From NCBI RefSeq assembly GCF_008692035.1, contig NZ_VTFG01000002.1:558001-622000 (forward strand): a DNA stretch of 64,000 nt. Direction: 5' to 3'. The stretch is from Pseudomonas marginalis (lineage in GTDB: Bacteria > Pseudomonadota > Gammaproteobacteria > Pseudomonadales > Pseudomonadaceae). Shown here piece by piece: positions 7,835 to 15,670 of this stretch. The notes beneath the pieces were generated by a model. That model saw nothing but the letters and a program-made list of their open reading frames with translations. It did not search any database and was not told the DNA's origin. The first letter of the stretch is position 1. Every line of letters begins with the position of its first letter. Made by a program: the position numbers and the translations under genes.

Positions 7835-9982
7835 TTAACCGAAGAAGCGCTGGCCGTTCTTGGCCATCTCACGCAGCTTCGCGGTCGGGTGGTACAGCGG
7901 GCCCAGATCAGCGTATTGATCAGCCAGGGCAACGAACTCGGCCACACCGATCGAATCGATGTAACGCAGCGCACCACCACGGAATGGAGGGAAGCCAATA
8001 CCGTACACCAGGCCCATATCGGCTTCGGCGGCGGTTTCAACGATGCCGTCTTCCAGGCAACGCACGGTTTCCAGGCACAGGGCGATCATCATCCAGTTGA
8101 TGATGTCCTCGTCGGACACCTCACGCTGCTCGTAGATGACCGGAGCCAGCACTTCGTGCACCGACGGGTCGGCCACTTTCTTCTGCTTGCCCTTCTTGTC
8201 CGCCTCGTAGGCGTAGAAGCCTTTGCCGTTCTTCTGGCCCAGGCGCTTGGCCTCGTAGAGCGCGTCGATCGCCGAGCGGCGGTCGTCTTTCATGCGGTCC
8301 GGGAAGCCTTCAGCCATCACGTCACGACCGTGGTGGCCGGTGTCGATGCCGACCACGTCCATCAGGTACGCCGGGCCCATTGGCCAGCCGAATTTTTCCA
8401 TGACCTTGTCGATGCGCACGAAGTCCACACCGGCACTCACCAGCTTGGCGAAACCGCCGAAGTACGGGAACAGCACGCGGTTGACCAGGAAGCCCGGGCA
8501 GTCGTTGACCACGATCGGGTTCTTGCCCATTTTCTTGGCGTAGGCAACGGTGGTGGCAATCGCCAGCTCGCTGGACTTCTCGCCACGGATCACTTCCACC
8601 AGCGGCATCATGTGTACCGGGTTGAAGAAGTGCATGCCGACGAAGTTTTCCGGACGCTTGAGGGCCTTGGCCAGCAGCGAAATGGAAATGGTCGAGGTGT
8701 TAGACGCCAGGATGGTGTCGTCTTTGACGTGGCCTTCAACTTCAGCCAGTACCGCCTGCTTGACCTTCGGATTCTCGACAACCGCTTCGACCACCAGGTC
8801 GACATGGCCGAAATCGCCGTAGGACAGCGTAGGACGAATGCCGTTAAGCACTTCAGCCATCTTCGCAGCCGTCATGCGACCTTTATCAACGCGGCCGACC
8901 AGCAGCTTGGCGGCTTCGGCCAGGCCCTGTTCGATACCGTGCTCGTTGATGTCCTTCATCAGGATCGGCGTGCCTTTGGACGCCGACTGATAGGCGATAC
9001 CGCCGCCCATGATACCGGCGCCGAGCACGGCAGCCTGTTTCACGTCCTTGGCGATTTCGTCGTAGGCCTTGGCCTTTTTCTTCAGTTCCTGGTCGTTCAG
9101 GAACAGGCCGATCAGGCTCTGGGCCGCCGAGGTCTTGGCCAGTTTGACGAAACCTGCCGCTTCCACTTCCAGGGCTTTGTCGCGACCGAAGTTCGCGGCC
9201 TTCTGGATGGTCTTGATCGCTTCAACCGGCGCCGGGTAGTTCGGGCCAGCCTGGCCAGCCACGAAACCCTTGGCGGTTTCGAACGACATCATTTGTTCGA
9301 TGGCGTTGAGCTTGAGTTTTTCCAGCTTCGGCTGACGCTTGGCCTTGTAGTCAAATTCGCCGCTGATGGCGCCCTTGATCAGGTTCAACGCGGCTTCAGC
9401 CAGCTTGTCCGCAGCCACCACGGCGTCGACGGCACCGACTTTCAGTGCGTCTTCGGCACGGTTTTCCTTGCCGGCGGCAATCCACTCGATGGCGTTGTCG
9501 GCACCAATGATGCGCGGCAGGCGCACGGTGCCGCCGAAGCCTGGGTAGATGCCCAGCTTGACTTCGGGCAGGCCGATCTTGGCGGTGGCCGCCATGACGC
9601 GGAAGTCCGCCGCCAGGCACATTTCCAGGCCGCCGCCCAGCGCGATGCCATTGATCGCGGCAACGGTGGGTACGTTGAGGTCTTCGAAATCGCTGAAAAT
9701 CTTGTTGGCTTCGAGGTTGCCAGCCACCAGCTCGGCATCGGGCAGCTTGAAGTTGTCGACGAATTCGGTGATGTCAGCGCCGACGATAAACACGTCCTTG
9801 CCGCTGGAGACGATCACGCCTTTGATCGATGCATCAGCCTTGATGGTGTCTACGGCCTGACGCAGTTCGTTCAGGGTTAGACGGTTGAACTTGTTGACGG
9901 ACTCACCCTTGAGGTCGAACTTCAGTTCGACGATGCCACTTTCAAGAGCCTTAACCGTGATGGCTTTACCTTCGTAAATCAT
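7835..9982 (-). CDS. fadB: fatty-acid oxidation complex alpha subunit FadB (FaoA)
   Basis: A 715-residue multifunctional enzyme with an N-terminal enoyl-CoA hydratase/isomerase domain (GIALGGGLEMCLA and LPEVKLGIYPGFGGT carry the two catalytic glutamates) and a C-terminal 3-hydroxyacyl-CoA dehydrogenase. The NAD-binding loop is LGAGIMGGGIAYQSA near residue 320, and the catalytic His is in GMHFFNPVHMMPLVEV. The ATG at 9982 has GGAG 8 bases upstream. It heads the fadBA operon. The 495-bp upstream gap must hold its promoter; split PsrA half-sites are seen there (10132-10158). Confidence 0.97.
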   Translation of the reverse strand: MIYEGKAITVKALESGIVELKFDLKGESVNKFNRLTLNELRQAVDTIKADASIKGVIVSSGKDVFIVGADITEFVDNFKLPDAELVAGNLEANKIFSDFEDLNVPTVAAINGIALGGGLEMCLAADFRVMAATAKIGLPEVKLGIYPGFGGTVRLPRIIGADNAIEWIAAGKENRAEDALKVGAVDAVVAADKLAEAALNLIKGAISGEFDYKAKRQPKLEKLKLNAIEQMMSFETAKGFVAGQAGPNYPAPVEAIKTIQKAANFGRDKALEVEAAGFVKLAKTSAAQSLIGLFLNDQELKKKAKAYDEIAKDVKQAAVLGAGIMGGGIAYQSASKGTPILMKDINEHGIEQGLAEAAKLLVGRVDKGRMTAAKMAEVLNGIRPTLSYGDFGHVDLVVEAVVENPKVKQAVLAEVEGHVKDDTILASNTSTISISLLAKALKRPENFVGMHFFNPVHMMPLVEVIRGEKSSELAIATTVAYAKKMGKNPIVVNDCPGFLVNRVLFPYFGGFAKLVSAGVDFVRIDKVMEKFGWPMGPAYLMDVVGIDTGHHGRDVMAEGFPDRMKDDRRSAIDALYEAKRLGQKNGKGFYAYEADKKGKQKKVADPSVHEVLAPVIYEQREVSDEDIINWMMIALCLETVRCLEDGIVETAAEADMGLVYGIGFPPFRGGALRYIDSIGVAEFVALADQYADLGPLYHPTAKLREMAKNGQRFFG

Positions 9983-10339
9983 CAACTGATCTCCACGATA
10001 TGGAAGCTGAACAGTACACATTGGACGCTGGCCTATGCTTGGACATTGATAATTTCGTCAATGCTCAGGCCAATCCGCCAGGCACACCCGCCAATGCGAT
10101 AGTCGGGTTTCTGTATGAGCGGTCTGACAGACAAACGCTCAATTCATACGCCCGTTTGATTTGGGTACGCCACCTTCATCCAATTCCGAGCAATTGTCAA
10201 TCGCTCGAAAGGCTAGGAAAAACGCGACTTTCCAGTCATTTCAGAACCCCGGGGCCAGGCCCGCGATTCGTCAATATCCGACTATTCGCGAAATCAATAA
10301 TGAAAAAGATAGGGAAAACCGCTGTACAGAACCGGATAT

Positions 10340-10453
10340 GCCGCTAGGCTAGCGACAACCGTAACGCGCCTGGATGAACATCCTACGCGGGAAACCCGGA
10401 TTTACCGGCCTGCCTGGCCAACTCCAGCCCGATGATGCTTTCGGGCTTTTTAT
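10340..10453 (+). ncRNA. candidate small RNA with intrinsic terminator
   Basis: A plus-strand terminator at 10426-10453 (AGCCCGA, 8-base loop, TCGGGCT, then TTTTATT) has no plus-strand gene before it. Upstream lie two further hairpins: CGCG/GGAT arms pairing with ATCC/CGCG at 10365-10389, and GGCC-TGCCT-GGCC at 10407-10419. GGA triplets occur at 10334, 10372 and 10398. I see no ribosome-binding site with a sensible frame, and no GacA-type TGTAAG-N6-CTTACA element. The 5' end is a guess; no strong sigma-70 promoter stands out. Confidence 0.45.
10426..10453 (+). terminator. intrinsic terminator, plus strand
   Basis: A 7-bp perfect stem AGCCCGA (10426-10432) / TCGGGCT (10441-10447) is followed by TTTTATT. 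The minus strand has no T run after the stem, so it acts in one direction only, away from fadB. Confidence 0.8.
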
Positions 10454-10477
10454 TGCCTGGGTTTTGACACACAGGCA

Positions 10478-10915
10478 TCAGGCCAGGGCCTTGAGCAATG
10501 TATCAATGGCCAGCAGGTCGCTCGCCTCGCCCTTCTCGCCCCAGTAAAGGGCGATCATTTGCTTGTCGGCCTCGACCTTGTAGACATTCGCCGGCAGCGT
10601 TGCAAAATGCGGCAACAACTTCTCATCCACACATACTTCGCGCCACTGATTGACCCACACGCCCGGCTCCAGCTGCCAGTAGCTCCAAACGGCCGGCATA
10701 CTGCCGCGCCGGGGTCGGCAGTACTGCGCACAGGGGCTCGGCGGCTCTTGCTTGAGCCAGTGCGGCCATTCCTGGGGCGCCAGTTGCATGGCCAGGCCGA
10801 TGCGGCGTGCCTCCATGCGCAGGGCCATGCGCCCGCTCTGATGGCGCGATGGGCGCAGCCATGCCAGGGGGCTCAGAACCACGACAAGGATTGACACCAC
10901 TATCCAGACCGTCAT
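10478..10915 (-). CDS. membrane-anchored conserved hypothetical protein
   Basis: A 145-residue protein with one N-terminal membrane segment (about residues 3-20, VWIVVSILVVVLSPLAWL) and a cytoplasmic or periplasmic domain with two Cys in a PCAQYCRPRRG motif. Trp-rich stretches (WSYWQLEPGVWVNQW) follow. It is the gene usually found between uspA and fadB in pseudomonads; I have seen relatives labelled YajC-like, but I cannot support that from motifs. It is divergent from uspA. Confidence 0.72.
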   Translation of the reverse strand: MTVWIVVSILVVVLSPLAWLRPSRHQSGRMALRMEARRIGLAMQLAPQEWPHWLKQEPPSPCAQYCRPRRGSMPAVWSYWQLEPGVWVNQWREVCVDEKLLPHFATLPANVYKVEADKQMIALYWGEKGEASDLLAIDTLLKALA

Positions 10916-11020
10916 ATGTGTACTCCCGATTTTTCTGATGAGCGGATTTGACCTGACGCAACCCTATCCGCTTGAAAGCAGCCATACTGAATCTATTGCA
11001 GTCCCCTGGAGGAACGCCCC

Positions 11021-11461
11021 ATGTCCTACGAACATATTCTGGTCGCCGTAGACCTGACCGAAGAGTGCGATCCAGTGATCAAGCGCGCCCGAGCGTTTGC
11101 CGTTGCCAGTGGCGCAAAACTGTCACTGGTGCATATCGTCGAGCCCATGGCCATGGCCTTTGGCGGCGACGTGCCCATGGACCTCTCCCAACTGCAGCAA
11201 CAACAGTTCGACCAGGCCAAGGAGCGCCTTGACCGCCTGATCGTCAAATACCCCGAAGTGACCAAGGAAAACTCCCACCTCACCTACGGCCAACCGCGCC
11301 AGGAAATCCACCACCTGGCCAAGGAGCAGCATTGCGACCTGATCGTGGTCGGCAGCCATGGCCGTCATGGTTTGGCGTTGCTGCTGGGTTCTACTGCCAA
11401 TGATGTGCTGCACGGTGCGCCGTGCGATGTATTGGCCGTCAGGCTGGTAAAAACCTCTTAA
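11021..11461 (+). CDS. universal stress protein (UspA family)
   Basis: A 146-residue single-domain Usp. It starts MSYEHILVAVDLTEECDP and ends with the ATP-binding signature GSHGRHGLALLLGSTANDVL, then CDVLAVRL, so it is probably an ATP-binding Usp. Such proteins help survival under stress or anaerobiosis, but I found no Anr/FNR-type box upstream. The ATG has GGAGGA 8 bases upstream. A bidirectional terminator separates it from the convergent ABC-F gene. Confidence 0.93.
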   Translation: MSYEHILVAVDLTEECDPVIKRARAFAVASGAKLSLVHIVEPMAMAFGGDVPMDLSQLQQQQFDQAKERLDRLIVKYPEVTKENSHLTYGQPRQEIHHLAKEQHCDLIVVGSHGRHGLALLLGSTANDVLHGAPCDVLAVRLVKTS

Positions 11462-11490
11462 GGCCACATTTGAACCGCATTTCATATGAA

Positions 11491-11527
11491 AAAGCCCGGC
11501 GCCCATATTAGGGCGCCGGGCTTTTTT
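11491..11527. terminator. bidirectional intrinsic terminator
   Basis: AAAGCCCGGCGCCC (11491-11504) pairs with GGGCGCCGGGCTTT (11511-11524) around a 6-base loop, flanked by A and T runs on both sides. It can end both uspA (plus) and the ABC-F gene (minus), which converge here. Confidence 0.93.
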
Positions 11528-11543
11528 ATTGCACGAAGGTCAC

Positions 11544-13463
11544 TCAGGCATCCAGCTCGGCCCAACGCTCGACCAGCACTTCCAGCTCCTGGTTCAACGT
11601 CTCCAGGGAGGCGATGACCTTGGCGGTTTCCGCCGCCGGGCGCAGGTAGAAACCTGCGTCAGCCATTTCCGCTTCTACCGCGGCGATCTGCTGTTCCTTG
11701 GCGTCGATATCACCCGGCAAGGCTTCCAGCTCACGCTGCAGCTTGTAGCTGAGTTTCTTCTTGGCCGCCGGTGCCGCTTCCTGGGCCGGTGCAGCCGCTT
11801 CCACCGGAGCCACCACAGCCGAGGCCAGGTCGGCCTTGCCGGACTTGCTCTCGGTCACGCCCAACAGGCGCGGCGAGCCGCCCTGACGCAGCCAGTCCTG
11901 GTAACCACCGACGTATTCGCGCACCTTGCCTTCACCTTCGAAGACCAGGGTGCTGGTGACCACGTTGTCGAGGAATGCCCGGTCGTGGCTGACCATCAGC
12001 ACAGTGCCGTTGAAGGTCAGCAGGACCTCTTCCAGCAGCTCGAGGGTTTCCACGTCGAGGTCGTTGGTCGGTTCGTCGAGCACCAGCAGGTTGGCCGGCT
12101 TGCTGAACAGCTTGGCCAGCAGCAGGCGCGCACGCTCGCCACCGGACAAGGCCTTCACGGGCGTACGCGCACGCTGCGGGCTGAACAGGAAGTCGCCCAG
12201 GTAGCTGAGTACGTGGCGGCTCTGGCCGTCGATATCGATAAAGTCGCGGCCTTCGGCGACGTTGTCGATCACGGTCTTTTCCAGGTCCAACTGATGGCGC
12301 AACTGGTCGAAGTAGGCCACGTCGATGCGCGTGCCCTCCTCCACCGTGCCGCTGGTCGGCTGCAGACCATTGAGCATCAGCTTGAGCAAGGTGGTCTTGC
12401 CGGTACCGTTGGCACCCAACAGGCCGATACGGTCGCCGCGTTGCAGGACCATGGAGAAGTCCTTGATCAGGAACGGGCCATCCGGATGATGGAAGCTGAC
12501 GTTCTCCAGCACCATGACCTGCTTGCCCGACTTATCGGCGGTATCCAGCTGGATATTGGCCTTGCCGGTGCGCTCGCGACGTTCGCTGCGCTCTACGCGC
12601 AGGGCCTTGAGGGCACGCACGCGGCCTTCGTTACGGGTGCGACGCGCCTTGATGCCCTGGCGGATCCAGACTTCTTCCTGGGCCAGTTTCTTGTCGAACA
12701 GCGCGTTGGCGGTTTCTTCGGCAGCCAGCGTCGCCTCTTTGTGCACCAGGAAGCTGGCGTAGTCGCCGTTCCAGTCGATCAGGCCACCACGGTCCAGTTC
12801 AAGGATCCGCGTCGCCAGGTTTTGCAGGAAGGAACGGTCGTGCGTGATAAACAGCACGGCGCCCTGGAAATCCTTGAGGGCTTCTTCCAGCCAGGCGATG
12901 GCGCCGATGTCCAGGTGGTTGGTTGGCTCGTCGAGCAGCAGCAGGTCCGGCTCGGACACCAGGGCCTGGGCCAGCAGCACACGACGACGCCAGCCGCCGG
13001 ACAACTCGGCGAGGGTCTTGTCGGCCGGCAGCTGCAGGCGGCTCAGGGTGCTGTCGACCAGTTGCTGCAGGCGCCAGCCGTCACGGGCTTCGAGGTCTTG
13101 CTGGACGTGCATCAGCTTGTCCAGGTCGGCTTCGGTAACGCAGTTCTGGGCCAGGTGATGGTATTGCGCAAGCAACTCACCGACACCGTCCAGGCCTTCG
13201 GCAACCACGTCGAACACGGTCCGTCCGTCGGCCACCGGCAATTCCTGCGGCAATTCGCCAATCTTGAGGCCTGGGGCGCGCCAGACAGAGCCGTCATCGG
13301 GCTTCTGGTCGCCCTTTACCAGCTTCATCATGCTGGACTTGCCGGTGCCGTTGCGGCCGATGATGCACACCCGCTCACCACGGGCGATCTGCCAGGACAC
13401 CTTGTCCAACAACGGCATAGCGCCGAAAGCAAGGGACACATCGCTGAATTTGAGCAGGGTCAT
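11544..13463 (-). CDS. uup: ABC-F family ATPase, Uup type
   Basis: A 639-residue soluble protein with two tandem ABC ATPase domains and no membrane segments. Walker A motifs are GRNGTGKSS and GANGTGKTT; signatures are LSGGWRRR and LSGGERAR. After an alanine/proline-rich linker (about 530-560) comes a C-terminal coiled coil (KKKLSYKLQRELEALPG... ETLNQELEVL), which is typical of Uup. ABC-F proteins act on the ribosome or on branched DNA rather than in transport. The ATG at 13463 follows GGAG. EttA is the main alternative, but it lacks such a C-terminal extension. Confidence 0.85.
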   Translation of the reverse strand: MTLLKFSDVSLAFGAMPLLDKVSWQIARGERVCIIGRNGTGKSSMMKLVKGDQKPDDGSVWRAPGLKIGELPQELPVADGRTVFDVVAEGLDGVGELLAQYHHLAQNCVTEADLDKLMHVQQDLEARDGWRLQQLVDSTLSRLQLPADKTLAELSGGWRRRVLLAQALVSEPDLLLLDEPTNHLDIGAIAWLEEALKDFQGAVLFITHDRSFLQNLATRILELDRGGLIDWNGDYASFLVHKEATLAAEETANALFDKKLAQEEVWIRQGIKARRTRNEGRVRALKALRVERSERRERTGKANIQLDTADKSGKQVMVLENVSFHHPDGPFLIKDFSMVLQRGDRIGLLGANGTGKTTLLKLMLNGLQPTSGTVEEGTRIDVAYFDQLRHQLDLEKTVIDNVAEGRDFIDIDGQSRHVLSYLGDFLFSPQRARTPVKALSGGERARLLLAKLFSKPANLLVLDEPTNDLDVETLELLEEVLLTFNGTVLMVSHDRAFLDNVVTSTLVFEGEGKVREYVGGYQDWLRQGGSPRLLGVTESKSGKADLASAVVAPVEAAAPAQEAAPAAKKKLSYKLQRELEALPGDIDAKEQQIAAVEAEMADAGFYLRPAAETAKVIASLETLNQELEVLVERWAELDA

Positions 13464-13676
13464 ACGCTTCTCCAAAAACTGGGCGCGCATTCTACCTGAC
13501 TTGAGGGTGGGATGCGGCCAGCATTTTCGCTACCGACACGTTCTGTAGGACATTTCCGGAGAACTTGAACGAACCACCCGGCAAAGCTTTCGCCGGCCGC
13601 TGGCAAAAGGCTAAGCTAGGGGCAATCAGTGTCGGCGGTGCCGGTGCTAGTCGTGATTTCTCTGCACGGACGTCTC

Positions 13677-15605
13677 ATGCGCAGTCGCCTTTTCAACTTT
13701 TTATCTTGCCTGCTTCTTTCCGCCACCGCCGTTCAATCCGCCCAGGCCGTGGACCTCACCACCCAACGTCAATATTACGATGAAGCCAAACGCGCCCTGG
13801 CCAAGGGCGATACCGGCCCCTACATGCAATACAGCCAGGCCCTGGCCGACTACCCGCTGACGCCCTACCTGGCCTACGACGAACTGACCGCCCGGTTGAA
13901 GACCGCCAGCAACGAGGAAATCGAACAATTCCTCGCCAAAAACGGCGACCTGCCCCAGGCCAACTGGATGAAGCTGCGCTGGTTGCGCTGGTTGGCCGAC
14001 CGTGGCGACTGGCAGACCTTTGAAAAGTACTACGACCCCAAGCTTAATTTCGTCGAACTGGACTGCCTGCACGGCCAGTTCCAACTGACCCACAACCTCA
14101 AGGCTGAAGGCTACAAGACCACCGAGAAACTGTGGATGACCGGCAAATCCCAGCCGGCCGCCTGTGATGCCACCTTCAGCCAGTGGGCCGCGGACGGCCA
14201 ACTCACCGAACAAAAAATCTGGGACCGCGCCAAACTCGCCGCCGAAGCACGCAATTACCCGCTGGCCAACAGCCTGGTAAAAACCCTGCCGACCCTGGGC
14301 GCCCAAGGCCGCCTGATGGTGGACGTAGCACAGAAGCCCGACATGCTCGGCGACCCGTCGCGCTTCCTGCCGGCCACCGAGGCGATGTCTGACGCCGTGG
14401 GCCTGGGCCTGCGCCGCCTGGCACGCCAGGATCCGGACAAGGCCATGGCCCTGCTCGACGGTTACGCCAGCAGCATGCACTTCTCCCGTGACGAAAAAGT
14501 GGCAATCGCCCGTGAAATCGGCCTGACCCTGGCCAAGCGCTTCGACCCGCGGGCGCTTGAGGTGATGACCAAGTACGACCCCGAGTTGCGCGACAACACC
14601 GTGTCCGAATGGCGCCTGCGCCTGCTGTTGCGCCTGGCCCGCTGGGAAGATGCCTACCAACTGACGCGCAAACTCCCGCAGGATTTGGCCACCACCAACC
14701 GCTGGCGCTACTGGCAGGCCCGCAGCCTGGAACTGGCCGAGCCGAAAAACCCGCAAGCCCTGGTGCTGTACAAGAATCTCGCGCAGGAACGGGACTTCTA
14801 TGGCTTCCTGGCCGCCGATCGCTCCAAGGCGCCGTACCAGTTGAAGAACAAGCCGCTGCTGATGAGCCAGGCGCTGGTCAACAAAGTGCGTAACACCCCG
14901 GGCGTGCGCCGTGCCCTTGAGTTCTACGCCCGTGGCCAGATCGTGGATGGTCGTCGCGAGTGGTACCACGTCAGCCGCCACTTCAACCGTGACGAAATGG
15001 TCGCCCAGGCCAAGCTGGCCTACGACATGAAGTGGTACTTCCCGGCGATCCGCACCATCAGCCAGGCCCAGTACTGGGATGACCTGGACATTCGCTTCCC
15101 GATGGCCCACCGCGACACCCTGGTGCGCGAAGCCAAGGTCCGTGGCCTGCATTCCAGCTGGGTATTCGCCATCACCCGCCAGGAAAGCGCATTCATGGAC
15201 GACGCCCGCTCCGGCGTCGGCGCCAGCGGCCTGATGCAACTGATGCCCGGCACCGCCAAGGACACCGCGCGCAAGTTCAGCATCCCGCTGGCCTCACCCG
15301 CCCAGGTGCTGGACCCGGACAAAAACATCCAGCTCGGCGCGGCTTACCTGAGCCAGGTGCACAGTCAGTTCAACGGCAACCGTGTCCTCGCCTCCGCCGC
15401 CTACAACGCCGGCCCCGGCCGCGTACGCCAATGGCTGCGCGGCGCCGACCACCTGAGCTTCGACGTCTGGGTGGAAAGCATCCCGTTCGACGAAACCCGC
15501 CAGTATGTGCAGAACGTGTTGTCTTATTCGGTGATCTACGGGCAGAAGCTCAACTCACCACAGCCGTTGGTGGATTGGCATGAGCGCTACTTTGATGATC
15601 AATAA
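13677..15605 (+). CDS. slt: soluble lytic murein transglycosylase Slt
   Basis: A 642-residue periplasmic enzyme that cleaves peptidoglycan and forms 1,6-anhydromuramic ends. A signal peptide (MRSRLFNFLSCLLLSATAVQSAQA) precedes a long helical superhelix. The C-terminal SLT domain has catalytic Glu503 in RQESAF, then GASGLMQLMPGTA and AAYNAGPGRV. The ATG at 13677 places the signal peptide correctly. Monocistronic, with a terminator directly downstream. Functionally it meets NagZ (window start) in muropeptide recycling. Confidence 0.95.
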   Translation: MRSRLFNFLSCLLLSATAVQSAQAVDLTTQRQYYDEAKRALAKGDTGPYMQYSQALADYPLTPYLAYDELTARLKTASNEEIEQFLAKNGDLPQANWMKLRWLRWLADRGDWQTFEKYYDPKLNFVELDCLHGQFQLTHNLKAEGYKTTEKLWMTGKSQPAACDATFSQWAADGQLTEQKIWDRAKLAAEARNYPLANSLVKTLPTLGAQGRLMVDVAQKPDMLGDPSRFLPATEAMSDAVGLGLRRLARQDPDKAMALLDGYASSMHFSRDEKVAIAREIGLTLAKRFDPRALEVMTKYDPELRDNTVSEWRLRLLLRLARWEDAYQLTRKLPQDLATTNRWRYWQARSLELAEPKNPQALVLYKNLAQERDFYGFLAADRSKAPYQLKNKPLLMSQALVNKVRNTPGVRRALEFYARGQIVDGRREWYHVSRHFNRDEMVAQAKLAYDMKWYFPAIRTISQAQYWDDLDIRFPMAHRDTLVREAKVRGLHSSWVFAITRQESAFMDDARSGVGASGLMQLMPGTAKDTARKFSIPLASPAQVLDPDKNIQLGAAYLSQVHSQFNGNRVLASAAYNAGPGRVRQWLRGADHLSFDVWVESIPFDETRQYVQNVLSYSVIYGQKLNSPQPLVDWHERYFDDQ

Positions 15606-15622
15606 GGTTTAAAGCAGAAATG

Positions 15623-15656
15623 AAAATGCCCGCATTGAGAGATGCGGGCATTTTTT
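15623..15656. terminator. intrinsic terminator between slt and the ABC exporter gene
   Basis: AAAATGCCCGCAT (15623-15635) pairs with ATGCGGGCATTTT around TGAGAG, with a T run on the plus strand and an A run before the stem, so it can serve both convergent genes. Confidence 0.9.
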
Positions 15657-15670
15657 ATCGGCACCGAAAC

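Larger units (their letters stand above)
9983..10477. other. 495-bp gap: fadB promoter region and candidate small RNA
   Basis: No protein gene is convincing here. The fadB-proximal half should hold the fadBA promoter; it contains CAAAC (10132-10136) and GTTTG (10154-10158), PsrA half-site sequences with a 17-bp gap. The distal part (about 10320-10453) is rich in hairpins and ends in a plus-strand intrinsic terminator although both neighbours are on the minus strand. See the separate ncRNA entry. Confidence 0.6.

Noticed and set aside
10320..10453. Possible RsmX/Y/Z-type sRNA
   Set aside because: Only three GGA triplets and no TGTAAG-N6-CTTACA GacA element upstream; kept only as an unclassified candidate RNA.
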